Origin: Anisus vortex
Lineage: Eukaryota; Mollusca; Gastropoda; Planorbidae
Assembly (NCBI GenBank): GCA_949126835.1
Contig: OX421494.1
Coordinates: forward strand, 20,189,196-20,253,195
DNA: 64,000 nucleotides
Direction of reading: 5' to 3'
Shown: piece after piece, positions 12,628 through 23,800 of the stretch
Position numbering within the stretch: position 1 is the first letter of the stretch
Layout of the letters: each line of letters begins with the position of its first letter
The notes under the pieces: generated by a model
The model's database searches: none
Seen by the model: only the letters and a program-made list of their open reading frames with translations
What the model was told of the DNA's origin: nothing
Made by a program: the position numbers and the translations under genes

Positions 12628-15600
12628 TGTGGCGGGCTGGGAGTGGGAATGGGTAAATAGGTCATATTGGCCATATCATATACACAGATAAAAGTTTAAA
12701 TATTTGAGTCTATAAACATCACGGGTACTTTAGGTTGTGTAAGGACATTTGTAATATGCAGGCTAAATATATTGTTCTGTAGCACCACATAGTTTAAAAC
12801 AAAACTTAACGATATGCCTAGTATTATTGTTTCCTATTGGACTTTGCAATGTAAACTCTAATTAAATTAAATAGCACATTTTAATTGAAATAGTTTTCAT
12901 ACTAAATACTACAGTAATATAGATCTTATAGTGTTTACTTTGAGAATTTTATAATGTATTGTATATTCTATACTGTACAGTGCTAGGCCCACGCCCCACA
13001 CAATATTATACTATACTGTCAAAGCGCAAAAGAAATTCAATCTCGTGATATTCCAAACCAACTTTTCCTTTTACCATAACCAGAAGAGGCACGCCTGTCA
13101 TTTTTAATCTTAATTTCAATGAAACCACAGAAGAAAGCTCTAGATACTATGATCGTTTTTTTTTTTTACCTATTTCTTCTATTTTGAAAGACGACAGGCA
13201 TGATCAAATAGACAAAAATGGCTCTAAGTGTTTTCATCTTTTTACAATATTCGTGTTTCTGCTTGCTACGTTTTCCATTACCGGAAAAATCTTTACAACG
13301 TAAAGATACGATCAATTCTCTTCATCGTATCTTCTTAGAGTATTCACTAACAATGGGTAGAGCGTTGTTCAATGTTGACGTCCAGTGGCCTGTATCAATA
13401 GTGCTGTAGTGTCTAGTTATTTTCATTTGAATGGTTTCATTGAATTGTTGAAATTTTAATGGCGGATGGAAGCGTGAAAAAGTCAATACTTGGTAATCAT
13501 TTCGCGGGAATTTTCAGTGTGTTCTTCGATTGACTATATTGACCTCTGTAATGAAAATATTGAGACTGTAATAATAAAGGGCAATAGCGTAGAGTTAATT
13601 CTTGCCTAGTTGCCCCCGACTCAGGAATACATTTTATTTGTTTATCTACCGGTGAAGCGTGATCTAATCTGCATATTTAAAAGATGTTTTGATGTTAGCT
13701 AATACGTGGCGCTGGGATCTCTCGGAGCGTTGGTTTGCACTTTCGAAGGTTTCGATTTCAATTCCCGGTTAAAGCATAAGGATTTTAAACAACCCTACAT
13801 GATGACAGTTACGTAAAACCCAGCTTTGATGGATACCGTACAATGGATTTGTGAGCATCGTAATGACCACACCATCCTTTGCATGGCCGAAAAGACTTGT
13901 GAAATCTGCCTCTATAGTACTATGGGTCCTACTATTTTGAAAGTATTGGTTTATCGTAGTAGTGAAGCATTAATGGACAATAATTTATTACCGCTAGATG
14001 GCGTTTTTGTCTCAGATCAGCGTTAAAATCTGTTAAAGGCAGTTCATTTCTATGAAAACTATGAACGCTATCTTTCAAAATCATTGACACTTGAAATAAA
14101 ATAAACGCCGTGTCTTCGGTGCAGCTGAAAATGTTTCCCGGCCTATCAACACCATTTAGGTCTGTAATGTAATGTAATGTAATGTAATGTAATGAGATAA
14201 AAGGCAGCATACAATATTTCGCCCAGTTCATTTCATCCTCGTGCGAATTGCGTGCAACGTGTTTAGAGATGCATCCTTGCAGATGTGCACCCAGACTCTA
14301 AATAATTTCCACCTGTTTGAACAACCGAATTAGTTCCTGCAAGATCAGCAATATAAGCCAGATAACGAAATCTTCGAAGATTGTTTTGGTGTAGGCCTGC
14401 TCTCTCCGCCATGACTCTGAGGGGAAAAAATTCCAGCACATAGTAGGCCTTAAATAAGATTTCTAGTCTGATGTACTGTCTAATCTTTAATTTTGCTGAC
14501 GCTTCTTCTATACAGAAGATTATTGCGTCTTACACTAATCCGTGTTTTGAGTCTAGTCCCACAATTTGATTAGTTTCTTTCAATGATGTTAACTTTTAGC
14601 CTACGCCTTTAAATCATCATAATTCACTGGAATTTTTCTATACTTTTTACAATAACCACTTAATACATCTCTGTTCAAATCTTGTGTCTTTTAATTATCG
14701 GATGCACGCAATAGAATAAATTATTTATTCCAGCGATAATTTATTCCTAGATTTCATAGAGCTCATCCTTATTTATATTTACTACAATGTCTGACAGATC
14801 GAACCGTATCTTTTGAAACAGTTTGTGGATTTCGGTTTCGGATGGGGGGGGGGGGGGGAGATTTCTACCAAACCAAAGGTTAATCAGAAGCCTAGTCTCA
14901 CCCAATTTATCACATTACACGAGTATTTAAAAAAACTTAGCAAAGTGAATTACAACGACATTGATAGTGGCGTTTTTGTTTTACAACAATAACATTCAAC
15001 AGAAGCGATAAAAAAAACTAGAGAGACGAATAGCTTCGATAATGGGCTAGTCCATAAAACCAGATCATTCAGATCTTTCAACAATGATCTGGAAACTATA
15101 AAAGTCTGACGAAAAGTTGAACTGGAATTATTTTCGTGGCTAAACAGCGCCTGTTAAAATGGTGCTGCGGTGTAGCCTTCCCATCGATTCGTTGGACAGT
15201 TCCACGACAACAAAAGACCCTTCTTGACAGTCTGGGCTTTATTTTTTAAGTGCAGTTGAGATTCTATCGTTTGCTATCACATTTGTGAAGCTGGAAGAAT
15301 AACAACTTAATCTCGTTCAAAACATTTTTATCGAAATACAAGACTAGACTCAGACCACGGATAAACGAAGGACGCTATTAGGTTATCTTCTCCATAGAAG
15401 CCTCTACAATAAGATATGAAAAGGGTTATATTTTGTAAATGAAAGTTCACTAGAGGGTGTTTAGAGATTGTTGTCATTTATCTAATGACAATTTGTTTAC
15501 AATATGATAAATAATATTATTAGAATTAATATTACATAAATTATTGTAATAAAATTATGTCGGAAATACCCCCCCCCTTTTTTTTTTATTCAAATTTAAA

Positions 15601-18600
15601 CAATGATGATTAAAATTTTACTTTTTTACTTATAATTTCACAAGTTTGTAATTTGTATAGACCTACGTTTAATTTATGCAAAGGTCTAGATCTATATCTA
15701 TATTTAATGTATTTTTATGGACTGTTGCTTATATTTGAAAAGTATTTTTTAAATGTCAAATAATCTCTTCATAAAATTAACATATTAATATTGTCATTGA
15801 TTTTATTTTGTATTATCCGCAAGTTATTTTATAACATAATTATTTTCGTTTCAATCAAGTTAAACTTCTAAATATTTTTTTTAAATCGCTTGGGGTGCCT
15901 CATTATACAATCATAGCATAACAGTTTTGATTTCAATGTAAGCTTATATTGAATACAATGTCAACAAAATGTCAATTCGTACAATTCGACCCCCCCCCCT
16001 TTTTTTTCCTCCCCTTTTACGTTGACAATCAATATCGAATTATTATTTTTAAAAAAAAATGAAAGCTTGTATAGCCTACATTGAGAAACTCTATGCTTAC
16101 AAAATGTCTTTTAAATTTGAAATCTTAATATTCTGATATAGTATGCATTCAATTTGTTTACAAATTTGGAATATTTCTGTTAAATGTTTGTTTTATTATT
16201 TTGTTCATTAGAATGTATCAAGCTATTGGTCCGGTCATGTGTTGTGTTGGAGCTGCTGTGATGTTTGCATCTTGCATTTACTTCTATTGCTACGGAACTG
16301 GTCCGCAACCAACACCAGCGGCTAATAGTCAGGTACAGAGCTGCGCAGCAGAAAGCTAAATGCTTTTCCAACTTTAAGGATGGTTTGCCCAATATTGAAA
16401 ATACATATTAGTGATGGATTATTGGATTTTTTTAAATTGGCCGACTTATTATTTTGTATAACAGGGGTATAAAACGGGTGGCCCGTGGGTCACATACGGC
16501 CCGCAGTTCTTTTTAGTGTGGACCCTACCCCCAAAGGGCAGTTGCTTTTTCTTTAAATTAGCCTAATGTAAAAAAAAGTAATCATGTTTGGCCCATCTGG
16601 TTGTATCAAATTGCTTTTGCGACCAAATGATGAAAAACGCTGCACACATTTGGCATCATATCTCCAAACTTTTAAAACCAAGTTCTACGTAGATCCTGCT
16701 TCTCTAAAAAGCTAACTAGGCCTATATATAATCAGGAATATGCGTTTGTGCAATAATTCCATTTCTTCTGCGGAGTTTTCTCTCTCACTATTATTAACAC
16801 TAGGCTAAAGTGGTTCATCCACAGTGCGTGGCATTACTATTTCAAAAGTGTACAAACCCCGTATTTAAGCTAGAATTTCTATCTCTGGCATGGAGGGATA
16901 TTCCTTTAATTCTCCCCAGATGCTTACTTACCCGACATGGCATTTGCTGTGACCACTAACGCCCTGTGTGCCTTGGCTATTGAAAACTGTAAACACCAAC
17001 CATAAAAGTTATCTTTCCTACTTTGTACTACGTCATTAATGGTCATTATTTTACAAAGTTTCACAAGAATCGGCCACACTCTAGGCTTACACTCATACTG
17101 TAGTTGTCATTCTATTTGCAAAAAAAAAAAAGAAGAAATAATAAAAAGCTTATATATTTCCACACAAACTAACGACAACCTAATACCAACAACTTAATTA
17201 ATTGATTTAAGATATATTTACCCTGGTTGTTTATTAACATTCCATTTGCAAATGAAATGTATAATGAGCACTTTAGTCAAACGAAGCAATTTTATCCAGA
17301 AAAAAAAACACTTGGAGGCTATTTTGTGGATTTCCCTGCAACTCAATTTGCATGTTCTTGTATCGAAAGAAGCCATGCAAAACTAATTTGGGAAGCAATA
17401 AAGTTAAAAGTTAAAAGGAAAGGAACATATTCGTTCCGTTTAGCACAATTTGAAACAACCCCTTTTAAAAAGCCAAGAGTAGTTTGGCTTCATTTTTATG
17501 GGTTCAGGGCAAACTGGGCCACTTCATGAAAACTTCCTTGAAACCTGGGTAGGCCTACCGACAGTAGCGTAGCCGGTTAAGGGGGGGGGGGCGGCTGCTC
17601 CCCTTACGCCAATTTTCCAATAATTGGGGCCTTTTTAAGAATAAACATTTTAATTTGTCCAATGACAGAGAGTGGTGCCTTTTTTCATTTTAAAAATAAA
17701 AAAGTGAACTCTTTTCAAGAAAAATAAGTTGGTCTTTTAATGAATAAATATTTGACCTATTTAGGAATTTTAAGTAGTGGGACATTTTAAATGATAAGAA
17801 GTGGGACCTTGCTATGACTGAAAAGGGGGATCCTTTCAAGAAAAAGTGGGGCCTTTTCAAGAAACAAAATAGGGGAGGTGAGTTACGGTGATGTTCAAAG
17901 TAAAGCCTCTCAAGCCTAGAGGTAGTGATAGCCCGTTTGGGCCAAATGCTGCCTCATCTGCATTCATAGATACTAAAGAAATCTGGCCTCTCATATCTAA
18001 ATGTTTCTGAATGGGCACCATCACATAAGTTTATATGTACTTTTTTCAGGTTTCTGGTCTCTCTGTTTCTTATCTTATCTTATATATTACAGACGCTCCT
18101 TCTATAAAGAAGATTATTGCGTGGTCTGAGTCTAGTCCTGCATTTTTATTACTGGTATGAATGATTTTACGTTACTGGTTTGTTCAGGCAACCCATTCCA
18201 TGCCCGGATGCCACTCGGGAAGAAAGAGCACTTAGGCCTATATGCATTTGTTCTCGTATAAGGAAAGTGTTTTTGTCCTTATGTTTATCTGATCATTACA
18301 ACAGGTTGTTATTGTGTTGTATTTCTAAATTAGTGTTTAAAACCTTATATAGTATTACAATATTACTACTTTAATCTTTGACCTTCTGTCCTCTAGAGCA
18401 GCGGTCGGCAACCTTTTGCTAATAGTGTGCCAAACTAGGATTTCTAAATCATTCAGCTTGCCAATTGCCTGAAAGCAGACCCGCTCTTTTATATTTAATT
18501 TTTATAAGACAATTTTTTTAGCACCGTAGCAAAAACAAGGCCAAAAGCAAAAGAACTTTTATATACAAAATTATGCGTTTTAATTAAAAAAATTAAGAAG

Positions 18601-20822
18601 GTTGTGATTATCATCTTTCGTTTTTTTTTTCATTTATTACAAGTAAAAAATTAATTACTAAACTTTTAAAATAATTGTTCATTTAAAAATTAATTAGTGT
18701 TGTCAAGATATCGATTTACGTAGTAATCAAACATAGTGGGTAGTTGATTTAATGTTTTAGATATGAACATATTATTTCTCCAGTTATATAATACTTATCT
18801 AACTTTCAACTATATTGTGTAATTTTTCATTTTATAGCCTAGATATAATTCTTAAGCCTTTTAGTTTGTATAAAGGAAAAATAGAAAACATTTAGAAATA
18901 TTAACGCAAAAAAATAGGGGTTTAATCATCTCATTTTAATTTGCCTAAATTAAAATTTCCAAATTTGATTCTATAGTGATACCAGACAAGTTATGTTTTT
19001 TAATTTAACTAATATTTAGATCTATATTTCTATAAGCTTATTCAAATTTACCATCGTGGTATTTATTTCAGCTTTATAGTAATTAGAGTTGAACAATTAA
19101 TTTACGTTAAACAGTTGTAAATAAAAATTTTCTGCATAATTGTCGATTTAAGTTGTTTTTTTAAACATTCATAATTACAATAATAACAATTACATAATAC
19201 AATGCTGTTATAAGCTTATAAGCCTCTTATATTTATTACAATAATAAAACAAATCTCTTAGAACTTATTAGGCTACATTTATATTTAAATTAAAGAAGAC
19301 AAGCATAAAAAATATTTTTAATATACTTAGTCTGTATTAATTAATGAGCGCCTTGTCATTGAGTGCTCTTCGATAACAGTTCAATGTCAGGCAATGTCAA
19401 ATATACATATTTAGTTACTTCTGTGTGGTCAAGTATAAGTGACATCTTTGCATGCTTAAAACAGCTGAACCAAACGCTGAAAGTAGAAGAGCGAATGTCC
19501 AGCAGTTGAGAAACTAGTCGACGGGCAGAGTTTGCATTTTAAAATCGCCTTCTAGAAGGTATCTCGCGTGCCACCGAAAATCACTCTGCATGCCAACTCT
19601 TGCGCGCGTGCCATAGGTTGCCAACCCTGCTCTAGAGTTCTAGGTTTAGATATTTAACTATTGGTGTTACTTTTGTCAGTTGTGAATATTCGTTAGTAAT
19701 GAACCTTGCAGCTCTTTTCTGAATTTGTTCTAATTTATTTATAATATATGTGTATCCTGGAAATCAGCAGTATCAAACAATTGTGCAAAGTTTTCCGCCA
19801 CTAATTGGTGACTAATAGTTGCTCGGAAAAGAATCGTCAATAGTGAAATAAAAACTGCAGTAATATACAGCTTGTGTAGCCTTCCCCGTCCCCAGGGCAC
19901 ATGATATTCTTGTAAGACATGATACGTACAAATTTTTAGTTCTTCTGTTTATCTAAAACAAAGTGCTAAAAGCGTTTTTTTTTTCCTTAAAAGTTCGCTC
20001 TTTCTAGCACCAAAACCTGGCTACGCCACAGCCTACCGATACGGAGATTCTTTTTATTCCTGGACATCATTCAGTTAGTTTTTTTTTTTTTTTATTCATC
20101 AAAGTATTTTCAACGAGGTAGGATCCATTTAAGGAGTGTCGTAATCGTTCGCCATTGCGTTGGACTACCATTATGATGGTCACGGGTAAAAATTTTGGTA
20201 ACATAATTGTAACATGGTTGTTGTTCTTTTTTTTTGGTCTTCCACCTCTCCCTCCCTCCCACTCCCTCCCCCACCCTGGCTCGGATGAATACCGAATATC
20301 AATTGGGAGAAATCAGGGCGGCTTGTCATTTTTTTACATACCTTTGTAAGTCATTATTCATAAATCATAATTCACTAGTCTTAAAGACGTAAGTATATGA
20401 TTAGCACTTTTCGAATTTCAATAGCTTAAGCAGCAAATATTTGTTTTAAAATGTAGGCTACTCCCATTGATCTAGATTAAATAGTGTAACCATTAAGATG
20501 ATGTTTATTTAATCTTTTGTTTTTCGTTTAAAATTGTGTTCCTTCCTTGCAGACTCAAGGTCTTTCAGAATCAGACCAAGATGATAAAGGCAGCATTCGC
20601 AGCAAGCAGAGAGAACCAGGTCAGCGCCATCATCATTCCATTAATGGGCGGGCAGTAGAGGTGCGAACTCCAGATAGCGAGAGCAGAAAAAGCTTGAGGG
20701 GAGGGGAGGAGGGGCGCGGTTCCATTTCCAAAGCCCCGCATAGGACCTCCGTGGCCACAGAAGAAGAAGTGCCTCTAGCAAAGATGGAAGATAGTTCAGA
20801 AATTATCATCAAGGGGCAGTAA
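9587..20822 (+). CDS. Two-pass membrane protein, TMEM200-like layout (partial, 4 exons seen)
   Basis: Four exons join in frame: 9587-9717, 12356-12529, 16212-16332 and 20553-20822 (stop TAA). They give 231 codons; the 5' end is not seen and should lie beyond or within the left array. The joined protein has a basic stretch (RHRGNRRRNIMRKHVFSPKR) and then a first membrane segment (LLIMVFLGIVLFIPGLALTI). A short acidic loop (DNNESDYSTMDDAVR) follows, then a second membrane segment (AIGPVMCCVGAAVMFASCIY) and a long polar, charged tail of about 100 residues. Basic N-flank, two hydrophobic hairpins and an IGP motif opening the second one recall the TMEM200 (DUF2371) family. That family assignment is inference; function is unknown. 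Intron phases (2, 2, 0) agree at every junction, which strongly supports a real gene. Confidence 0.8.
9779..9966. mobile_element. hAT-type non-autonomous element with 8-bp TSD
   Basis: The terminal inverted repeat CAAGGGTGTGCAAC at the left matches the reverse complement of the right end (CAGGAGTGTGCAAC). The element is flanked on both sides by the exact 8-bp duplication CTATAGAA (9771-9778 and 9967-9974). At 188 bp with no ORF it is a MITE-sized hAT derivative. It lies in the first visible intron of the TMEM200-like gene. Confidence 0.85.
10141..11371. mobile_element. PIF/Harbinger-like non-autonomous DNA transposon
   Basis: Inverted termini GGGGAGAGGTGGGTAATTCG and the matching right end (ACGAATTACCCACCTCTCCC plus C) are flanked by TTA on both sides (10138-10140, 11372-11374). 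A 3-bp TWA target duplication is typical of PIF/Harbinger. The length is 1231 bp with no transposase. The motif ATTCGTACC or its complement recurs several times near both ends, and a SINE is inserted inside. The superfamily assignment rests on the TSD and termini only. Confidence 0.75.
10709..10975 (-). mobile_element. tRNA-derived SINE, family A (copy 1, inside Harbinger-like element)
   Basis: Read on the minus strand, the head begins GCCGGCTGGCCTAGCGGTTA (box A-like). It carries a perfect T-arm GCGGGTTCGAGCCCCGC (box B) and then GACAGGAGTTTTGGG-type body sequence. The tail differs from the other copies: it ends AGCGCTATATAAATTACC with an (ATTACC)n run, a LINE-type tail also seen at 49.9 kb and 63.9 kb. 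Confidence 0.8.
11950..12110 (-). mobile_element. tRNA-derived SINE, family B (diverged minus copy)
   Basis: On the minus strand a box-B-like GGTTCGAATCC is followed by a body matching the copy at 39846. The shared part is GGAGGGAGTTTCCGAGTCCA, then CCCAGCTCTGATGGCTACCT. A G/C homopolymer tract interrupts it. Confidence 0.6.
12356..12529 (+). CDS. TMEM200-like gene, exon with first membrane segment
   Basis: The acceptor is CTCTTCAG after a long T-rich tract; the donor is AAT|GTGAGA. The exon encodes the basic patch, the first hydrophobic segment and the acidic loop. It ends in phase 2, and AT plus A of the next exon gives Ile. Confidence 0.82.
12595..12624. repeat. (TG)n microsatellite
   Basis: An uninterrupted TG dinucleotide run in the intron just downstream of the 12356-12529 exon. 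Confidence 0.95.
12625..14163. other. Intron 2 of TMEM200-like gene, no gene seen
   Basis: AT-rich intronic sequence. A weak tRNA-like stretch ends in TTTCGATTTCAATTCCCGG near 13740-13770; otherwise nothing is recognisable. Confidence 0.6.
14164..14195. repeat. (TAATG)n microsatellite
   Basis: Six tandem copies of a pentanucleotide, TGTAATGTAATG and on. Confidence 0.93.
14440..14620 (-). mobile_element. LINE 3'-end fragment (family L1a of this window)
   Basis: The fragment shares GACGCTTCTTCTATACAGAA, then GATTATTGCGTC and GAGTCTAGTCC with the 3' ends of the minus-strand LINE copies at 18.1 and 29.2 kb. Nothing coding survives. Confidence 0.45.
16212..16332 (+). CDS. TMEM200-like gene, exon with second membrane segment
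   Basis: The acceptor is TTCATTAG; the donor is CAG|GTACAG. The exon encodes MYQAIGPVMCCVGAAVMFAS and on to YCYGTGPQPTPAANSQ, a Cys-rich membrane span with a Pro-rich exit. It ends in phase 0. Confidence 0.82.
16464..16690. mobile_element. hAT-like terminus, degraded
   Basis: CAGGGGTATAAAACGGGTGG followed by CCCGTGGGTCACATACGGCC closely resembles the left end of the element at 9779. The right end is not clear and no target duplication was found. Confidence 0.45.
18050..18398 (-). mobile_element. LINE reverse-transcriptase 3' remnant, first half
   Basis: Translating the minus strand gives the C-terminal RT-type signature [15 protein letters not shown], near-identical in layout to the plus-strand copy at 45.8 kb. 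The tail motif with GAAGGAGCGTCTGTAATATA is at its left edge. The element continues at 19638 after an inserted hAT element. Confidence 0.75.
18399..19629. mobile_element. hAT-type element nested in LINE, perfect 8-bp TSD
   Basis: The termini CAGCGGTCGGCAACC and GGTTGCCAACCCTG form an inverted repeat. The flanking duplication CTCTAGAG is exact (18391-18398 and 19630-19637). Sequence on either side joins into the continuous LINE seen at 30.3 kb, which confirms insertion into a pre-existing LINE. The length is 1231 bp with no intact transposase. Confidence 0.88.
19638..19770 (-). mobile_element. LINE reverse-transcriptase remnant, second half
   Basis: This continues the LINE interrupted at 18398. 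The minus-strand translation contains an IQKRAARFITNEYSQLTKVT-type RT thumb motif shared with the copy near 30.4 kb. Confidence 0.7.
20040..20552. other. End of intron 3, TMEM200-like gene
   Basis: AT-rich intron with a T-run and CT-rich tract. No gene or recognisable element. Confidence 0.6.
20553..20822 (+). CDS. TMEM200-like gene, last coding exon
   Basis: The acceptor is CCTTCCTTGCAG. Ninety codons including the TAA stop encode a low-complexity hydrophilic tail rich in Ser, Glu, Arg and Lys, with a His run. A candidate poly(A) signal AATAAA lies at 20927-20932 and a second at 23135-23140, so a long AT-rich 3'UTR is possible. Confidence 0.8.
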   Translation, partial: TQGLSESDQDDKGSIRSKQREPGQRHHHSINGRAVEVRTPDSESRKSLRGGEEGRGSISKAPHRTSVATEEEVPLAKMEDSSEIIIKGQ

Positions 20823-23800
20823 TGAAAGAATGAAAGACTTGCCATGATACTCAATCTACAAATTTTAATGATCTAAAGTGCTTTTTTAAATGAAAACAAA
20901 AACAATGGTACAAAAATATAATTAAAAATAAATCAGTTTCTAAATTCTTAACATGGGATTCTCATGAATTTCTTCCAGGACTAACCTCCATTTTGTTATA
21001 TCAAGATGTAAACATTTAGATTATGTCGATCAAAGCAAAGATTAGTCTGAAATGGGCGGGGCTCTAGTTCAATTATATTGACTGTGTTTGACTCAGACTT
21101 TATTCATTCTTTCCTTTCTATTTAAATGTGGACGTCAATGTTTAATTTTGAACCTTTCTTAGATCCACCAATAAGTAACAATGAAGCAAAATAACAAAGA
21201 ATGGGTGTGGGGAGGCTAATAATTATGCTAAAAAATGAGCTTTAATATTTCCTGTTAAATTAATTAAATTAATCAAGCTTATTATAGCTCAGAGATAAAT
21301 TTATTCAGAAATATTCATCTATAATTGTTTACTAATACTGGCCTCATTAATGAATACATTAATAAGACCATGTATGACAAGACAAATACAGCAATATTAA
21401 GATGTGTGATGCATGTATTAAAAGAAAATGCATTTACTCAACATTTATTTCCCTTTCATCCTAAGCACAAAGTCATTGGTTGTGATTTGTTACATTTTTT
21501 GAACAAATCGAAGTATTCTATGTGTTTTTTTTCATTTGTTGTTACTTCAAAGCCATGTTTTGAGGGAAATAGACTTTCTTTTTTTTTGCAATTTTTCAAT
21601 AAATTAGTCTTGCATGTCATGTATTAATATTACACAGGGACATGCAAAATACATATTATTGTTAAAAAAAAATATTTTTTTTTTACAAAACCAGATAATA
21701 GTTTGGAATTTTTTCTATGTTTCTGTTTTAACCTCAAAGTCACCAAAATATAGGCTTTATATAGAAGAAAAAAAGAAACTTACTCGAGCTAGCTTTTCAT
21801 TGCACTAATCCTGACATTTTATTTTAAACATCGGATTAATTTGGAGACATTTCTAAAGTATCAACAATAATATAATTGCTTTATTTCTTACAGCATTCGC
21901 TTAATTGTGTTTTTTTTAATTGTACATCCAAAACATTTACATAAAAAAGGGTAGTCTGATAATAAAAAAACAGCTATGAAAGTGAAAATAAAATCAAAGG
22001 TATTTATAATGTTAATTAAAACTTGAAAATACTTCATTATAGCCTAAGAAAGTATACTTTTGTCTCTATCTTGCGCATGCAGTTTAAATTTCCATGTTTG
22101 TAATAGTTTTGGGGGGAAATCTTGCAGATCCACTGGTAAAAAGATATTTAGACAATTGGTACAACTATTTTAATCAAGGTGTAGACTTTGCAGCTCAATT
22201 TTTTCTCACATTTAAACAAACAACTAAAATCATGTTTATTTGAAACCAAACTGCTTGGACTTTGAATGTCTTTCTTTGAACTTATTTTAAATATTTTGTT
22301 TCAGTATTATTTCCCTTTTCTTTTTTTTGTTTTTGTTTTGAATATTGTGGTATTAGGTTTATAATTATTTAAAGAAATTTATAGAGCACATGAAATGGTA
22401 AATCTTCTTTATAACTAATGTACACATTTATTGTTATTTTTTATGCCTGCACTTTTACATTTTTTATTATTGTGAAATTTATAGTCTAAAGTTTGGAAAA
22501 TATATCTATAGTATGTAAAATTGTTTTGATTCCAACAACATTCCTACATTTTTTTATCCGCTCACATTTCAACAGCTATATCTACTATATTTTTTTCGTT
22601 TTTTTTTAATTAGGAAATAAAGGAAATGATTTATGATAATATTATGTTAATGCATTTTACAAACAAAAAAACATTATTAATACAATACCAGTATATCATT
22701 TGTTTTTTCAAACATGACTTTACAAATTTAAAAAATCTTGTTTGTTTGTTGTTTTTTTTTAAATCTGTTTTTAAAAAAGTTACACTCTAATACAATTTTG
22801 AGTAAATAACTAAACACAGTTTTGGAAGACTTTAATAAACTCAGATGTTTGAAAACGTAACACATATTATCCTAACATATTACACAGTTTTTGTCATTTT
22901 GCAAGATTATTTAATAATTAATGTGATACTTTTTTTCTCACATGGCACTCTTTTTGTTTTAAACTTTTTCCTTCCAAACTGAATTTTATGTTAATACTAT
23001 TGGACTGATATGGACATCGGGATTGGTTTTACTTATACTCATTATATAACTTTACATATTTATATACACAATTATATTCTGTAAATACTTTATATGTATA
23101 TATCTTTTTATACAAGTAACAATCAATTCTGCTGAATAAAAGACACACTCTAACTTTTTAAACAATCAATTCACAGTTTCAGGCTTTGCTATTAGTTGAC
23201 ATCAGTGTAATTAATAAAGCTGAACCCAATTGGAGTGTTCAAGATTTAGTCACTTGTTTTATTTTAGAAATCTTGAAATTATTCATCATTAGTTTCTAAA
23301 TAAATTTCAATCATCAAGTGCTAATGTTTAACAATGCATGATTCATGATAAAATACCATTTTTTGTTTACAGGCATTAGCTGTACAAATTAATGGCTATC
23401 TATACACTCTCCTAGTTTATATTGGCCACAAGAAATGCTAAATTTTACTTCACTTGCCAGTATTTCTGTAAAAGAAACTGAATAGGAATTAATTGTTGAC
23501 TAAAATGTCCCATTTAAAATATCTTTGTCCATGGGGGAAGAACACCATATCTCCATGTCTCTTGGACTATCAGAAGGACAATGTGGCCATTACAATGCTC
23601 TGCCCTTTTTTCCCCTACTGTAGAATGTTGCGTCAAGTAGAAGTAACCTCAAATCATTTGATACTACATTTCAGTTTGATGCAAAAACAAACTGTCATAA
23701 AAAAAACATCTAACAAATTATTCTGCAATATATAATTTTTTTAAATTTTGTTTCAAAAGCCATGCTCAGAAAATTTTAAGCTTAAAAAAAAAAAAAAAAC

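Larger units (their letters stand above)
17562..20031. mobile_element. Outer hAT-type element with perfect 8-bp TSD, hosting nested insertions
   Basis: The left end CAGTAGCGTAGCCGG pairs with the right end CTGGCTACGCCACAG as an imperfect inverted repeat. Both ends are flanked by the exact 8-bp duplication CCTACCGA (17554-17561, 20032-20039). The 2470 bp contain a minus-strand LINE fragment, which is itself split by a second hAT element. The copy at 57073 has related termini. Confidence 0.85.
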
